Source of the DNA: Ophiura sarsii
Lineage: Eukaryota > Echinodermata > Ophiuroidea > Amphilepidida > Ophiuridae
Direction of reading: 5' to 3'
Length of the DNA: 64,000 nucleotides
Assembly (NCBI GenBank): GCA_035610835.1
Contig: CM069456.1
Location: 33,897,359-33,961,358, forward strand
The translations under genes and the position numbers were made by a program. The notes under the pieces were generated by a model that saw only the letters and a program-made list of their open reading frames with translations, was not told the origin of the DNA and made no database searches. Positions 35,404 to 48,303 of the stretch are shown one piece after another. How positions within the stretch are numbered: position 1 is the first letter of the stretch; every line of letters begins with the position of its first letter.

Positions 35404-36559
35404 ACAACCATTGTTGCTGTTAAATTGACAAGTTACCCATCATCATCAGCTGGTCAGTTACCTGATGAAGTTCCAGGATTAGTCTTACTTATCAATTTAT
35501 TTTCAAACTACATGAAATGGGAGATATATTCTAAATTAACTATATTAACTATATAATCTATATATCTTGTTGTACAAAGTTAATCTTTCACGAAATATTT
35601 AATCACAAATGGACGTAGAAATAAAATCAGGAAATTAGTCCTGACAAATGACTTTTGATATTAAAAAGAACATTCAATTGGTTCATTTAACGTGATTGAA
35701 CATGACATGGCAGTGAAATTGCATTCGTTACGCTTGCGTATGCCAAAATCTCGCTTAGCTTAAACGATTGGATTACTTTTGCGCGCGGATGGTCACACCA
35801 ATTTTGAACTGATTGAACTATAGTGTGAATCAAGTATCAGTTGCAGGTAAACTACTGTGAAATAGCCCATAGGTCAGTTCACAGCGGTGTTAATGTGTAG
35901 AAATGTTCCATGGTGCACATTTCAATAGTCGCATTTACATAAGTAAACACACGTATGATTGTTATTAGTCATTCAGTTGATACATAATGAATTTTGTAAT
36001 TAACGTTAAACTTTTAAATGTACGTTTGCGTCCTTCTGTATCTCCACGCATCCAGTGTTTGCAAATTTCAGTCAAACAAATACCAGATATCTCAGAATGG
36101 AGCATATCATACCATTCAAGGACTTAAATTGACCATGTTCCCCCAACAAAATCACATGTGTTCACTTCGTGAATATACACAAGTACTTGAACCGCAAGAT
36201 GAAGATAAAGACTCTAGTGTAGACAAAGTGTTCCGAACTGTTGTCTGTTGGAGTAAATGTATGTGAAATTGCATTTCTGAGCGAAGGCTAATAGCGACAG
36301 GACTTGATATGCTGTATAGTATAGTTACAAACTTGAAAGCGACAGCGACATGAGATATAAGAATTTTAGTTCGGAAAGTATCCGTATCCGTATCCGTAAG
36401 AGAGAGTATCTGGCGTGGATTGGCTAATAAACTTGCTTGTCAAATTCCAAGTTTCTAAATGTGCTATGAATTATTCTGGTGTGGGATTGAAATGGTTTTA
36501 ACAATCAAAGGAATTAAATTGAGATTTAGTTGGATTAAAACAAATTGAAACTGCAATGA

Positions 36560-36720
36560 CTAAAACATTATAATACAGCACTTCAAGTACCCATTCAGTG
36601 AGATGTAGTAATCACCGATCCTTTGTCACTCCTTTTAACAATATAGAAAAAGGATTGCGCTTTCCCTGAGCTTTCCACTACTTATGTTTGGGCAAGAACC
36701 CTTATAAGATCCAATCCTTG
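36560..36720. repeat. Dispersed repeat, also at 48,425-48,575
   Basis: CTTCAAGTACCCATTCAGTG, ATCACCGATCCTTTGTCACT and AAAGGATTGCGCTTTCCC blocks are shared with 48,425-48,575. In copy B the block follows the telomere-like sequence directly. In copy A it lies about 1.2 kb further on, so the order differs. Confidence 0.75.
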
Positions 36721-37146
36721 TAATTCTTTCCAAGAAGTAATAGTAAAGAGTCACATACAGACACAATGATGAATAGTTTCTTGAAAATGATTACAAAAAA
36801 TACAAAATTCATCGATGGTCACCGTTATAAAGCTTATGGCAATGACTGCTTATGATATGCTCCGGTAATTGAAACTGAGACAATCTAGGCTTTATATCAA
36901 CGGTACATTTGAAAGGCATGCTGCAGACATATTTCATTTATGGTCATCAATATGATTGAGTTTGTGAGACTATCTTAATTTGGCTTTGTTGACTACATTT
37001 GGTAAAAAGGTATTATAGATTCGCCTACAGCCTTTTGATCCTTCGACAAGAGACTAGCATTTTTACGAAGAAAACGGAATGACAACCGGTTTGACATCGT
37101 TCAATAATTGACAATGACGAAATGCTTTAGTAATTGAGCGTTCATA

Positions 37147-37332
37147 CAGTGTGTCCCAAAAGTTTCGAAACCTTTTCAAAACTGTAAACCCCCGGTTCCG
37201 GTTTAATAATAAAAGGAGTCATGTTTGGAACCGAAATGATTTACAAAGTATTCTCTTCCTAAATATATTTACATTTTTGTACTGCAACTATATACATCTT
37301 TAAAATGGTGTCGAAACATTTGGGACAACCTG
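37147..37332. mobile_element. TA-flanked TIR element, 186 bp (copy A only)
   Basis: Ends CAGTGTGTCCCAAAAGTTTCGA and the mirror TCGAAACATTTGGGACAACCTG, with TA duplicated outside (37,145-46 and 37,333-34). The ends resemble Tc1/mariner elements. The equivalent site in copy B (about 50,066) is empty. Confidence 0.85.
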
Positions 37333-37384
37333 TATTTAAGATATTTTCGAAAGTTGGTCCTGCGATTAACATACTTCCGTCTGA

Positions 37385-37470
37385 GATAATCCAAAGGGTA
37401 ACTTCTCCCTCTATCAGATCATCAACATAAAAACCGCCTTTTGAACCCATCTTGAATAAAAAAAATACAT
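37385..37470 (-). pseudogene. Exon-like open block, copy A partner of 51,687-51,772
   Basis: The minus strand reads MGSKGGFYVDDLIEGE, then VTLWIISDGSML. The copy B partner reads MGPKRILYVADLIDGG, then VTLWIVWGGSML. Both are preceded by an AT-rich TTATTCAAG acceptor-like sequence. Copy B has a GTAATG donor-like sequence after ATGTTAAG; copy A does not. I do not recognise the family. Copy A may be a broken exon. Confidence 0.35.
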
Positions 37471-38339
37471 TGCCTCCAATACTAATCATTGCCTATTCCA
37501 GATAACGGACTTCCTCACCTAATTAGTTTAATGAAACTAATGTAAGTTAATGGAATGAATTTGACGATACCATGATCTCTATATCGCTTAATTTAAACTA
37601 TAGTAAAAAAGAACTAATATTATATAGACTCGGCGTGAATTAAATTAACAATGCACCTTAAAATATTCATTTTCACTATCGCGGCATAGAAATACCTACA
37701 ATACTGCTTAGGTTGTGTTTACGTGTCTGACAGATAAACGAGCTCTCTCATGTATACATGGTCATCGTTGCGAGTCTCAGGCAGCCGAAATACATGTAGT
37801 ACATGATATAAGCATGATTTCAGCAGTACCTATGACTAGCGAAACTAATAGAAATACAAAAGTCGTATCGATATTGGATTTATTTAGGTAGCCAAACATC
37901 CTACAGATAGCATAGATTCACAACAGTTAGACACTATCGTCAAACTCTAAGTTTATATCAAATTTAATTGCATCTTTCTTATCATTTTAAAACCTGTCTA
38001 AAAGTGACTGGATATTTAAACTGATAATGGATGTAGTTAGATTCATGATTTTATCCATACCCGTCAACGTCAATCTACAGTACATGTGCCGCCTCATTTA
38101 ATTGGTTAATTGTATGTAATATCATGATTATCGACGATCTTGTCCTTATCTGAACCTGTTTTAAGTACTTTATATTCCTCCTACTAATTTCGTGAATAGA
38201 TTCAAAAAGGTTTAAAGGATTTTCAAACCATTATGAATGTAACATTTAGTGGATTATAATTACAAACAATTTCCTCTCGATTATCACAGTACACTATTTC
38301 AGGTTATATAAACACTTTCTTTGCGGCTAGTACTTTTAC

Positions 38340-38558
38340 CATGCAACACAGATTGTTCAGAAACCTTTCGAAACTGTAAAGGTTTATCTCAAGGAATACT
38401 GAACCAATAATGTTTGTAATTATTTCAATGCATTTCTCATGGCGATTCCACATATGGTAAATACATTCAATAAATTTGACATTCTTGAAACATTTTTTGA
38501 AATTTTGGAATGTCGTCTGCAGGCGCCTGCCGCGTGGAAAGTGTTACAAAGGCTTCAG
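38340..38558 (+). repeat. Dispersed 0.25-kb repeat family, copy in segment A
   Basis: Same ordered blocks as 14,815-15,035, here with GAATGTCGTCTGCAGGCGCC and TGCCGCGTGGAAAGTG. It was duplicated together with segment A/B. Confidence 0.82.
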
Positions 38559-38917
38559 TGTTTTGTATTAAGTCGTTATTAAGTTACACAATCGTATGTT
38601 AATGCTTTGTAGTAAAATGGATAAAATGGGTAATGCTTCCTAAATCATTAAAGAGTGAGAACATTACAAATGTCTGCAAGCCTTTCACGCTCTTATAGAT
38701 TCGTTGATAATGGCTCACCAAATTCCTAGATTTTCTTACAAATATAGACTTTTAAGAAACTGTAATAACGATTCAACTGTAATAATCAAATATTAATGTC
38801 TTAATATTATATAATGAATCTGCTGAGTACTGAAGTAGAAGTAATAAAGATGTGTAATGCGAAGTGATGGTTATATATTCAAAGATATTCGTAATTTAAT
38901 TTAAAGTATACATAGTA

Positions 38918-39125
38918 GTAGTATAAAATGTAAAAAGATGAATCCAACGGAACCAGGAACAAAACACACCAAGGATCTGAAAACTGATACAAGAGGATAT
39001 CTCGAAAACGTAAAAATGCTAAGTGTAAAAGCAACATATACCAACAGGATGTGGGGAAACAGGTAATAACGAGGGAGAAGAACGCGATAAAACAAATAAA
39101 TAATACGGAAATGCAGTGTAGTAGT
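38918..39125. other. ~200-bp insertion in copy A flanked by TAGTAGTAG
   Basis: Copy B runs directly from CATAGTAGTAGTATATG to TTCTGAATATTAAATATGGG. Copy A has about 200 extra bp between two TAGTAGTAG words, suggesting a target duplication. No terminal inverted repeat was seen; an RNA-type insertion is possible. Confidence 0.5.
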
Positions 39126-39215
39126 AGTTTCTGAAAACTAAATATGGGTTCTTGATACGGTCATAAAAGAATGTTTTCCTTGAAAATGTATGAAAACAGC
39201 AATGAAAGAAGATGG

Positions 39216-39859
39216 AATAGTATTACTAAGACGGGAAAATTGTCACTTTTTTATTGGATTTCCGGACACTCAAAATCACTTTACAGGTGGCTGATAATAT
39301 ATAAAAACAGTTAAAGACTTGGCAATGAAACATCACTCATTGAAAAGCGCGATTCTAGAAACCTTTTAAGCCAGTGGTCGGGGTTTGAGTATATTTATAA
39401 GGGAAACAGCTAAATTGCGATATTATTTCGGTGAATAAGATGTGTATATATCTAAGTTCGGATTTATTAAACATCAAACGTTGTAAAACACTAAGAACAG
39501 CGTCTTGGTCGTAAATAAAACTAGTAATGTATTTTAAACTGAATATAATCATGTTTGAATGTTATAATGTTTGCTGCCATTGAACTTGGATTATATAAAA
39601 TAATTATTATTTTTATTATAGGAAACAAATGCTATTTCAAATGTATAATAGTGTATTTTTAACTACATAGATCAAATCAAGAACGATCAACATGATAAGT
39701 GGATCTGCGAACAACACTTACTTTAAAAGAACCGCATGATCATTTGCTACTTATCTATGTCTGCTAAATTGAATCTCTATATAGTCATTTAAGATGATGT
39801 TAAAATAAAATCCCAAGAAACAGTAGTATTGCTAATTTGTGATCATCCGCCGTTACTGT
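39216..39859. other. Junction between duplicate copies
   Basis: Sequence between the end of detectable similarity in copy A and the start in copy B. AT-rich, with no gene and no obvious transposon end at the breakpoints. Confidence 0.55.
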
Positions 39860-41249
39860 AAAATCGGTGAGTTTTTGGGTCATACGTGAGACCTGAGATC
39901 AATGCAAATATTGGTAAAGGTATAATGTATATGTTGCTTGCACGCATGGTTATTCAAACTATTACTTTCGAGCCTATCGTATAAGTCTTAAACGTACAGG
40001 ACACTTATACGCCAGGGCCACACGTATTAGTGTTGCAGCGCGTTCTGATTTATTTCCTCCGATTACCTTCTTATGGACATTGACACTGGTTCTGATATTG
40101 TTGTTTAAAGTTTAAAATGCAATTTCTTGACACTCAAATGTGTCCTCCTCCCCGCGAGCTAAATCATTTATTAAATCTTAGTTATAACACTGTTTTTGTA
40201 TCCATCCAAATTATGTATTACTACACAATTGTATACTACACCAATTGATCTATATAATTTGACACGAGTATTTTGTGAGAGACTTAATTGGTAATGCTTC
40301 TGTAACACAAGCATGAGTTCTCAATGAATAATTTGACACCTGCTTGGATTTGTTTCCTAATGATATAATGAATTTCAAATCCTCTGCAACTTTTTACAAA
40401 GCTACTGGAAATAGTATTTGTTAGCAATCAAATGTCATTACTATCGATTCAGTCTTGGTCTAATCGCAATATTTTCAAATAACAGATATATTGGCTATGT
40501 GTTTTCAAATTAAGAACAAATACCTCGAGGGATCATTGCCGGAATTAGTAAAATTGGTGCATTTTCATGCATTGCATATTTGTGAACGATCTCGTTTTCC
40601 AGTTAAAACCCGAAATTCAACACGATTCATCCAATTTCCCCCGGTTAACCACAGATTTAATATCTATTGGTTTTTCGCATTTATATACATTTGAATGTTT
40701 GATTTGAAAGAAACCTTTTCAACCCAACATATTTGGTTACACTTTAAACCCACGATTATGAGGTTGTATCCCTTGTGTTTTTGAATGAATCAAAAGCTAT
40801 CATTTACAGAATATTTATGATATAATCTGATTTGTGAAGATGTCGCATACTTGGTATTGCTAAAATCTTGACTTGCATTTCTACGTTACGAATTACTTTA
40901 CCGACATGTACCTAAATAGACTCATTAGTATTAACCTAGAAAGTATTTCGACTGTTCCAGATCTTATAAGTAGCGCAGCGATCACTTAACAGTGACTTGG
41001 AAACGTTCATTATCCAATCCTGTATTCGCATCAAAGACTTCAAATGGGAGATCTATTGTCAAGACTAGGAATCTTGTAATTATAAATGACGAAAACGAAG
41101 GCATATAACCTTTAACGAAATGACAAAAAGACGGAAAATAATAGGATTTGACAGGAACACATTACAACATATGTAACGACCAAGAGAAATCGGTATGATA
41201 CAATATACCATTCGAGAAAATATCTAGGGCAATTGAAATGGATACAGTA

Positions 41250-42080
41250 CGAGGGTCAGTCATTAAGTAATGAAAGTGATCATTTTTTTAATTTTTTTTA
41301 ATATTATTTTTATTAATTCTATATTCTATGATACACAATAAATTTATACAATAACATCAATATTTACAAAATAATATAATATAATAATAGCAAGTATGTA
41401 CAATGTGGCAATCGATTAAAAAACCCCGACATAATTGATATACATGATGACATAGTAATTACAGAGAAATCAGTCTATGAAAGTGATCATGGTATTGAAT
41501 GCATGAGCGATTATATTGAGTGTTAGTGTGATCAATACAAAGTATTAATCTTTGTCTTTCAAACAATACACTTTTGGATGTCTACGTATGAACTATGACG
41601 TCATAGCATTAGCATAAAGTTAGTACACTTGGGACACTGCTAAATCAATTATTTGGCGGGAAATTTGAATTGTTTAAATGAAACACGTGGTAAGAAGATG
41701 GCATAACATGACATCAGAAGCAGGTAAATCACGATTTGTTTTCGCATAATTATGATACAAAAGACAATAACTTTAATCCCTGTGTAATTTGAAATGTGTA
41801 GTATAAGAGGAAAAAGTAAGGAGAAGCAATTGAATAAAAGGCATACAAATCGTCGCTGTTCTGCCATACCGGCACATCACAACAGAAATAAGTAAAGAGA
41901 TGTGCCGGTATGTCAGAACAGCGACGAAATATCAGTATTTCAAATAGCCCATTTTTATTGATTTTGGTATTTGTTTGAAAGACAAAGGTTCATTCTTTGT
42001 ATTGATTACATTATCCCTCAATAGAATCACCCATGCATTCCATACCATGATCACTTTCATTACTTACTGACTGACCCTCG
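41250..42080. mobile_element. TA-flanked TIR element, 831 bp (copy B only)
   Basis: Terminal inverted repeats of about 33 bp with one mismatch, beginning CGAGGGTCAGTCATTAAGTA, with TA on both sides (41,248-49 and 42,081-82). The first bases resemble those of the 1,058-bp element in copy A, suggesting related mariner-type families. No long open frame. Copy A (about 28,025) has the uninterrupted site. Confidence 0.92.
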
Positions 42081-44323
42081 TATAAGACTTTCTAGTATCT
42101 CAATTTGTTTTATGTCTAGAATTTCCTGAAGAGATAGCAAGTCACACAATTCGAGATTTTTAGGAAAGGAGGTGTCGGGCACAGATACGAGATCTACGGT
42201 TACCCATTCACCGTAACACATTCGTTAACAAATAAAAGCAATTATTAGTATTAAAATCCATCCTTGAGTGAACGCTATTTATATTGTCCCATCCTTTGAT
42301 CATTGGATGATCACAAATAATATAATAACAACACAGTAGTAATCTAATACGATGTGTTTTGATTTCTAGGGATACAATGAAGGAATATCATTACAAGCCC
42401 GAAACAACCCATTTACAGCTTCTTAAGAAATAATAAGAGCACGCATTTAATTTAGAAAATATGACGTATAAGGTCTTTCATTGAAGATACAACGTTAAAC
42501 ATCCGCGGACATCCAAAAGCAATTAGGGATTCATTTCTTGCCAAATGTATATTTGAAAATAAATGCAAACGCTTAATTTAACTATGCCTTTAAAGATATT
42601 AAGGCTAAAATGATCCATCAATCAATTACATTTTATCTAAATGGATACCTTGTTTTGAAATCTGTATTTCATGTATATATATGTTCTCATGTATGACAGC
42701 GGAATATCATGGTTAAACGGACACAAACAAGTGGTTTACAAGTGAGATATTTAAAAAGCAAGACATCCATTTCTAAAATGAGATAAATATAATACGACGC
42801 ACAAATATTAGGTTACAACTTGTACACTTAAAAAGCAAGACATCCATTTCTAAAATGAGACAAATATAATACGACGCACAAATATAAGATTACAACTTGT
42901 TCACATAATCATCCTTTTCTGAAACACACTTGTAGCATGTTATGCCTATTATGGACCTATTATCATGCCGAAGTGGACTCATTTTTTACCAGGTAATAAA
43001 CTCATTATATCCGGCGATGTCCGTATTGCAGTGTAGCTATAATTAGTTCGAAGAGGTAAATAAATCAGCAATGTTTTTGATCACATAATGAAAGTAGACA
43101 GTTGTATGTATCATGAAGAGCTCGGTCTTAAATCGTGCTGCCTCGAGGTAATTATGGTTAAGTTTATCAGTCAAGGATAATGACCTACGGTACGTCTTTA
43201 ATCGATCACTCGAGGAAAATGTGTCAACGTGTACGTGTCAGTAACCGTAATTAAATGTTATTATTTCAGGCGCAACGAACCGAGTTAAAAGTGTATAAAT
43301 TCAAGAGCTCATTATAAACCTATGTAGATGTACGTGTTTGCTTTCAGTATCTTCAAAAGTATCTTCAACATCTGTCACACTTGATAACGGCGATGGCGAA
43401 CTACAGGGTGTCAAAATTCACAGTATAAAACTAAACATATGTGTTTTGCCAAAGAACAGAAGAAAGATGTCTGAACTGTAAAGCTGAATTTGTCATATTG
43501 GAAATCAGGTTGTGATATGTATTAAGATTTTCAAACAAGGGGGGACATTTGATTTAAAAATAATCGTATAAGTTTGTCTTTTCTAAATATGCTTTTAGGT
43601 GGATACTGCGAAAAACTTCAATTCAAGGTTTATTAAACATATCACATCGCAGCAATATGCTGAATCACAATAATATTTACCATAAATGCTATATATAGAA
43701 CAATAGAAATAATATATATTCATAAAGATAATTTTAAAACAGGACATAAAGCTTTAAAACAAGAATTAAAAATGATGGAGACCCTGTATGTTTTAATTTT
43801 GACAACAGTCTAGAAAGAGTTTAATATATATTCTCAATGTGAGTAGATACCTGGGAAAGCCTAGCAAAATATATAGAGTTAAGGCATTTGGTTAGTGGCT
43901 GAGTGAGTTAATAATACAATTTGATCTCAGCAGTGCGTGAAAAGAGACTTGATTAACACTTGACGGTGGACACGTACATAAGACATACTGAATGCGGCAA
44001 TCCAGTTCGGGTGTTTTACACATTCTATCGATATCACAGCTCTTATAGAGAGAAAAAGGTAACCTCATACATGTATATACAAATTGTCTATAACTGTCAA
44101 TCAAGTTATATATTTGTCATGAAAAAGGCATAACGGAATTGCTGATTTTTTACGCAGGAAGGTCAATTTAAAGAATAATTAGGGAAATTCACATTGTAAA
44201 GACAACACAAGTAAACTGTCAAAATCAGTTTTTATGGCTTTCCATTCTCGTATTTGAGCGAGAGCAAAATACAATCTCAGGGAGAGCCCTTGTTTTGGCC
44301 GCACTTCAAAACTAGTACGTATG

Positions 44324-44766
44324 CGTCGCTATTCTTTCAAAACCTCGTATCTCCAACTTTCCTCAAAATTGATTTTGTTGTTGTTGTTTATCATGATGTC
44401 AGAGACATCATGCAAATGTTGGAAATGTTTTAATTTGCAACAGCCAATCAGAAGGCAGACAAAATTGCCTTTTAAGCTCCTTTGTTTCAAAACCTCGTAT
44501 GTATACAAGGTTTTGAAACACAGGTGCTGACTATGCACTGAGGGGAAACTTCTAACATTCTTAATATTTCGCAGCAAATTTGTGGTCTACAGGTGAGAGT
44601 TAATTGCAAATGGCTTGAATTGATATAAGGACTGGTTAAATGACAGAGATATCGTAATTATTCTTTCAATACCTCATATCTCCAACTTTTTCATTTTCAT
44701 CTTTTTTTCATCTTCCTGTAAAATTATTCTTTTTGGAGTTACGAGGTTTTGAAAGAATAGCGACGA
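44324..44766. mobile_element. TIR element, 443 bp, with a nested palindrome (copy B only)
   Basis: Ends CGTCGCTATTCTTTCAAAAC (left) and its mirror GTTTTGAAAGAATAGCGACG (right), probably flanked by ATG. Copy A has the empty site GTATGGCTAATACG at 30,421. Inside, CAAAACCTCGTATGTATACA / AAGGTTTTG (44,486-44,520) repeats the end sequence as a short inner palindrome, as if two ends had met. Confidence 0.85.
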
Positions 44767-44802
44767 ATGGCTAATACGTATAAGAGACCTGTGCGTACGA
44801 CG

Positions 44803-44987
44803 ACTCATACGATAGTCTCAAAGTAATGTTTTGCATCTCCATACGTACAAGCACCAATGAAAATTGAACTCAGACTAATGAAAGTATTTCCATGATAAGG
44901 AATATTGGCATTGGTTTCGGTTCAATTTGTATGGGTGCTCGTCCGTATGCTGATACAAAATATTACTTTTACGACTATCGTATAGGT
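44803..44987. repeat. MITE-like inverted repeat, ~185 bp (copy B only)
   Basis: Left arm ACTCATACGATAGTCTCAAA...ACAAGCACC is mirrored by GGGTGCTCGT...ACGACTATCGTATAGG. Arms are about 50 bp and imperfect. Words of this family also occur at about 10,700, 25,520, 39,940 and 59,770. Confidence 0.75.
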
Positions 44988-47439
44988 GTTCAATTCAACA
45001 ACTCCCCCATACCTTAAGTACAGTAACAAAGCGTTGTCGATTTGAGATAAACCCACTGTTCATATGCAAATTACTAGGATAGCGAACCTTATTTGAAAGC
45101 CACTAATGCATATGCATCGATGCAGAATTGTAAACAAACAAAAAATGTTCGCAAAGTGTGTTCATTTTTTCGCCCGTTTTTTGGCGTATAAATGCATTTC
45201 GCCATGCAATTCTTAAAGTTAGCAAATAGCTTTATGTAAATTAAACGCATTCTTGATTTAATTTTTCTCTGAATGTTAAAGGTGATGTGTGAATAAAATG
45301 CTATTTACAAAATATTTTAAATTTCACAATTACTTTTCGTTTTGGTTCGTTTGAGGCGATTTAACATGACAATGACGGATATCGACTGGAGGTGACGAAG
45401 ACAAAGTTTATTTAATTCTGATCTACCATGGCACATTATTTATCAAAGTTATCAACATTTGTAAACATGATTTTATTGTATTCGTGTCTCAGTTTGTCAA
45501 CATAGCACCGATATCTCGTTAATGTATTTTGCCTTTCTATTCTGCGGTGCAAAAGTTTAACACATACATATAACGTGAATACCACAAAAGGTACTTTACC
45601 TGTAACGATCAATTGCATCAGAACAATTAATGTGGTGTTCGTTTACAACGAGGTGACAAACTCATATCCGGCAAGAACCATAGTTATAACTATCGTTAGT
45701 GTGTATTTACATGAGTATATACAATAGCCATATAATAATAGTTGGTTCGAAATATTATACAAGTAATTCACGGTCTAGTGTATCAAGTAGTCTGCATCAG
45801 GAGTAAACCGCTGTGAAATAGGTCAGTTCACAGCAGCTTCAATGTGTGGAAATGTTCCGTTTGGTTATTATGGTGCACTGTTTCACCATCGAATTTAAAA
45901 CACAGGCAAACATAATATTAATTCTCTGCAGTCATCCGGCTTGGAAATCTGGCCTCAGATAAATCCACAATCCAATGTCCAATATCATAGATTCTTTTCT
46001 ACAAAAGACTGATACAAACCAGTGAGAGGCTCCATATAAATCAACATATCACTTAGCTTTCATACCAAGCAAACCAACTAGGTGTTTTTTCTTACACAAA
46101 CTTATCGACTTAGCAATAGAACCTGATTTCACTTTCAGCATAGGTTTCGATAACTGTCAAGAATGATAAATCCAAATAAAGCGGCATAAAGTTGGAATTA
46201 GATCTCGAGACAAGGGTAATGCCTTAACATCACTGCGTGTCACTGAAAGCCATAATATTTATTTCTATATATTCAGATTGAGTCATTATGTTAATGACAG
46301 GACTGATATTTTCACAAAAAGTTGACACACTGTGAAATGGTTAACTACCTAAACTCCAATTCTTCTCAAGCGTTCCACGTCGATAAATTATGTAGTTTTA
46401 CCACTTCCTGTATCTCCATGCATTGAGTTTGTTGAACTTGATAATATAAATATTCATAGTCCATTCAGTAACTCTGAACACAATTGACCACAGAATATCA
46501 GACAGATATCCCTATATTTCTACATTAAGATACAAATTCTCAATTGTTTTATTTTTATTTGGGGAGGCAAATTATATACGGCTGTTTGCTTTAGTTATCG
46601 GACGATATTACTTCAAAGTGGCAACTTCTGAACACGTATGGATGAGCTAAGTGTAAAATCTTAACGAAAGTATAATGTGTGGCTTGGTGACAGTGTCCTT
46701 TACAGGAATCACTGGGTATGACTGATGTAGACGGATGCTAATATAATTGGTTTTAAAATGGCTATGACATGAAGTCTTGTAATTATTTCAACGATCGAAA
46801 ACTACGTAATAGTTGGAGTTGTTAATGTATCGATACCATAATATAATATTATAATAAGTTGTCAAATAAATGTCAAATTCGAAAAGAAAATCGACATTGG
46901 ACTAATTTAAGTTGTGGGTGGTTATACCACCAACACATATCATAGCAATGCATCACTAAAATTAGTTATGTTTAAGAAACTGAAACATACAATGAATGTA
47001 ATGCAATGAATGTGTCTCATTATATCCAAAGACGTCTCGTAGAATGATATTTCATGAATAGTTTCAAGAATGTTTGACGGACTTTCAAGCCGTTAATCAA
47101 ACAACTAGTATATCATTTTATTCCATACATTATACATTTTCTCTCAATGACAATGGTGCATCCCTTTAGGTTATACGGACACGTTTTCATCATCGGTAGT
47201 ATGTATAGAGTCGTTATTTTAAAGATATATAATCGTACATTTATTGGTTAAATGAGTTTAATGTTTTTAATAGGCGTTAATATTACACACGCTGACAGGT
47301 CTCTTGCGTGCTAAGAGATTTGTTGATAATGTTTTAGAAAATGCAAGCAAAACAATTCAATCCAACCGTAGTCGAAGTGTCATATTTGGTATATTCAGAA
47401 TATACGGGAAATGTTCCGGACAAAATGTTATGCTTCGTT

Positions 47440-47885
47440 AAAGTAATCTTAAACACAAAAGAATACATTCGAGTCGTGTAGAAAGAAAAAAAGATCGCGT
47501 GATATAATTATATCTTTCTTGATGTAACTTATGCTGCTATTGATCCTAGACAATGCATCTACTGAGCGAGATCGTGGAGGTTGTACGAATGTACGAAATG
47601 ATTGCCACATATAATTCGTAACTGAATTTAACTTTCCGTTAGATTGGCAGTGAATATGGGTATGCCTCAAGCTCAAAAACAGAAGTATAATACATTCAAG
47701 CCGTGTGGAAAAAACCTAACATCACGTGTTATACATCTTTCTTGATATAACTTCTGTTTCCATTGATCCAATGCATTTACTGAGCGAGATCGTAGAAGTA
47801 ATACTAAGTGATTGCCATTATAATTTGTAACTGAATTAATGTTATCGTTAGATTGGCAGTGAACAAGGGTATGCCTCAAGCTAAA
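47440..47885. repeat. ~225-bp local tandem duplication in copy B
   Basis: The unit from TAC.TTCGAG...GTGT.GAAA through TGCAT.TACTGAGCGAGATCGT to GGTATGCCTCAAGCT is present twice here (47,440-47,660 and 47,665-47,885) and once in copy A (34,460-34,685). The open frames across the units reflect the shared sequence and are not clearly coding. Confidence 0.8.
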
Positions 47886-48214
47886 CATGTGTATACGTGC
47901 AATGCATTCTGACTTTGTTATTGCGACTTAGTATCGAATAAAGGTTAATAGAACTGGGTATCAGAGAGATATTGTCATGTCTATATTATTTTAATATGGG
48001 TTGAAGGATTGTGCCTTCACAGCATTGCCTTTGCTATGTCTGCGATCTTTTTATCAGGAAATTGCCCTTGTTACAAACTACAGCAAGTCCGCCGTGTCAA
48101 GCTCGCGCAACAGCATTTCAAAATGCAGTAATTCAAAGCCAATACGAAATGTAGGTGTGCCTTCTCTATGCATCATTTGTATCGAGAGATTGTGTAGGGT
48201 TTTTTACCTTGTCA

Positions 48215-48303
48215 TCCCAACCCTACCCTTCACCCTGACCTTAACCCTAATCCTGCCTTACCTCGAACCCTAACTCTAACACTAACTCTAACACTAACAC
48301 AAC
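48215..48303. repeat. Short telomere-like CCCTAA remnant (copy B)
   Basis: Degenerate CCCTAA/ACTCTAAC sequence at the position matching the long array at 35,010-35,403 of copy A. Confidence 0.85.

Larger units (their letters stand above)
25380..39215. repeat. Copy A of a ~14-kb tandem segmental duplication
   Basis: Colinear with 39,860-53,230. Matching anchors include GGGTCATACGTG.GACCT (25,428 / 39,880), AAAGTTTAAAATGCAATTTC (26,909 / 40,108) and CTCAATGAATAATTTGACACCTG (27,108 / 40,319). Further anchors are GATCATTGGATGATCACAAATAAT (28,215 / 42,298), GAGTTAATAATACAATTTGATCTCAG (30,018 / 43,905), the telomere-like block (35,020 / 48,215) and ATATGGGTTCTTGA.ACGGTCATA (39,143 / 53,165). No convincing gene was found. 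The open frames at 30,089-30,400 and 34,454-34,666 are broken or altered in the other copy. Confidence 0.9.
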
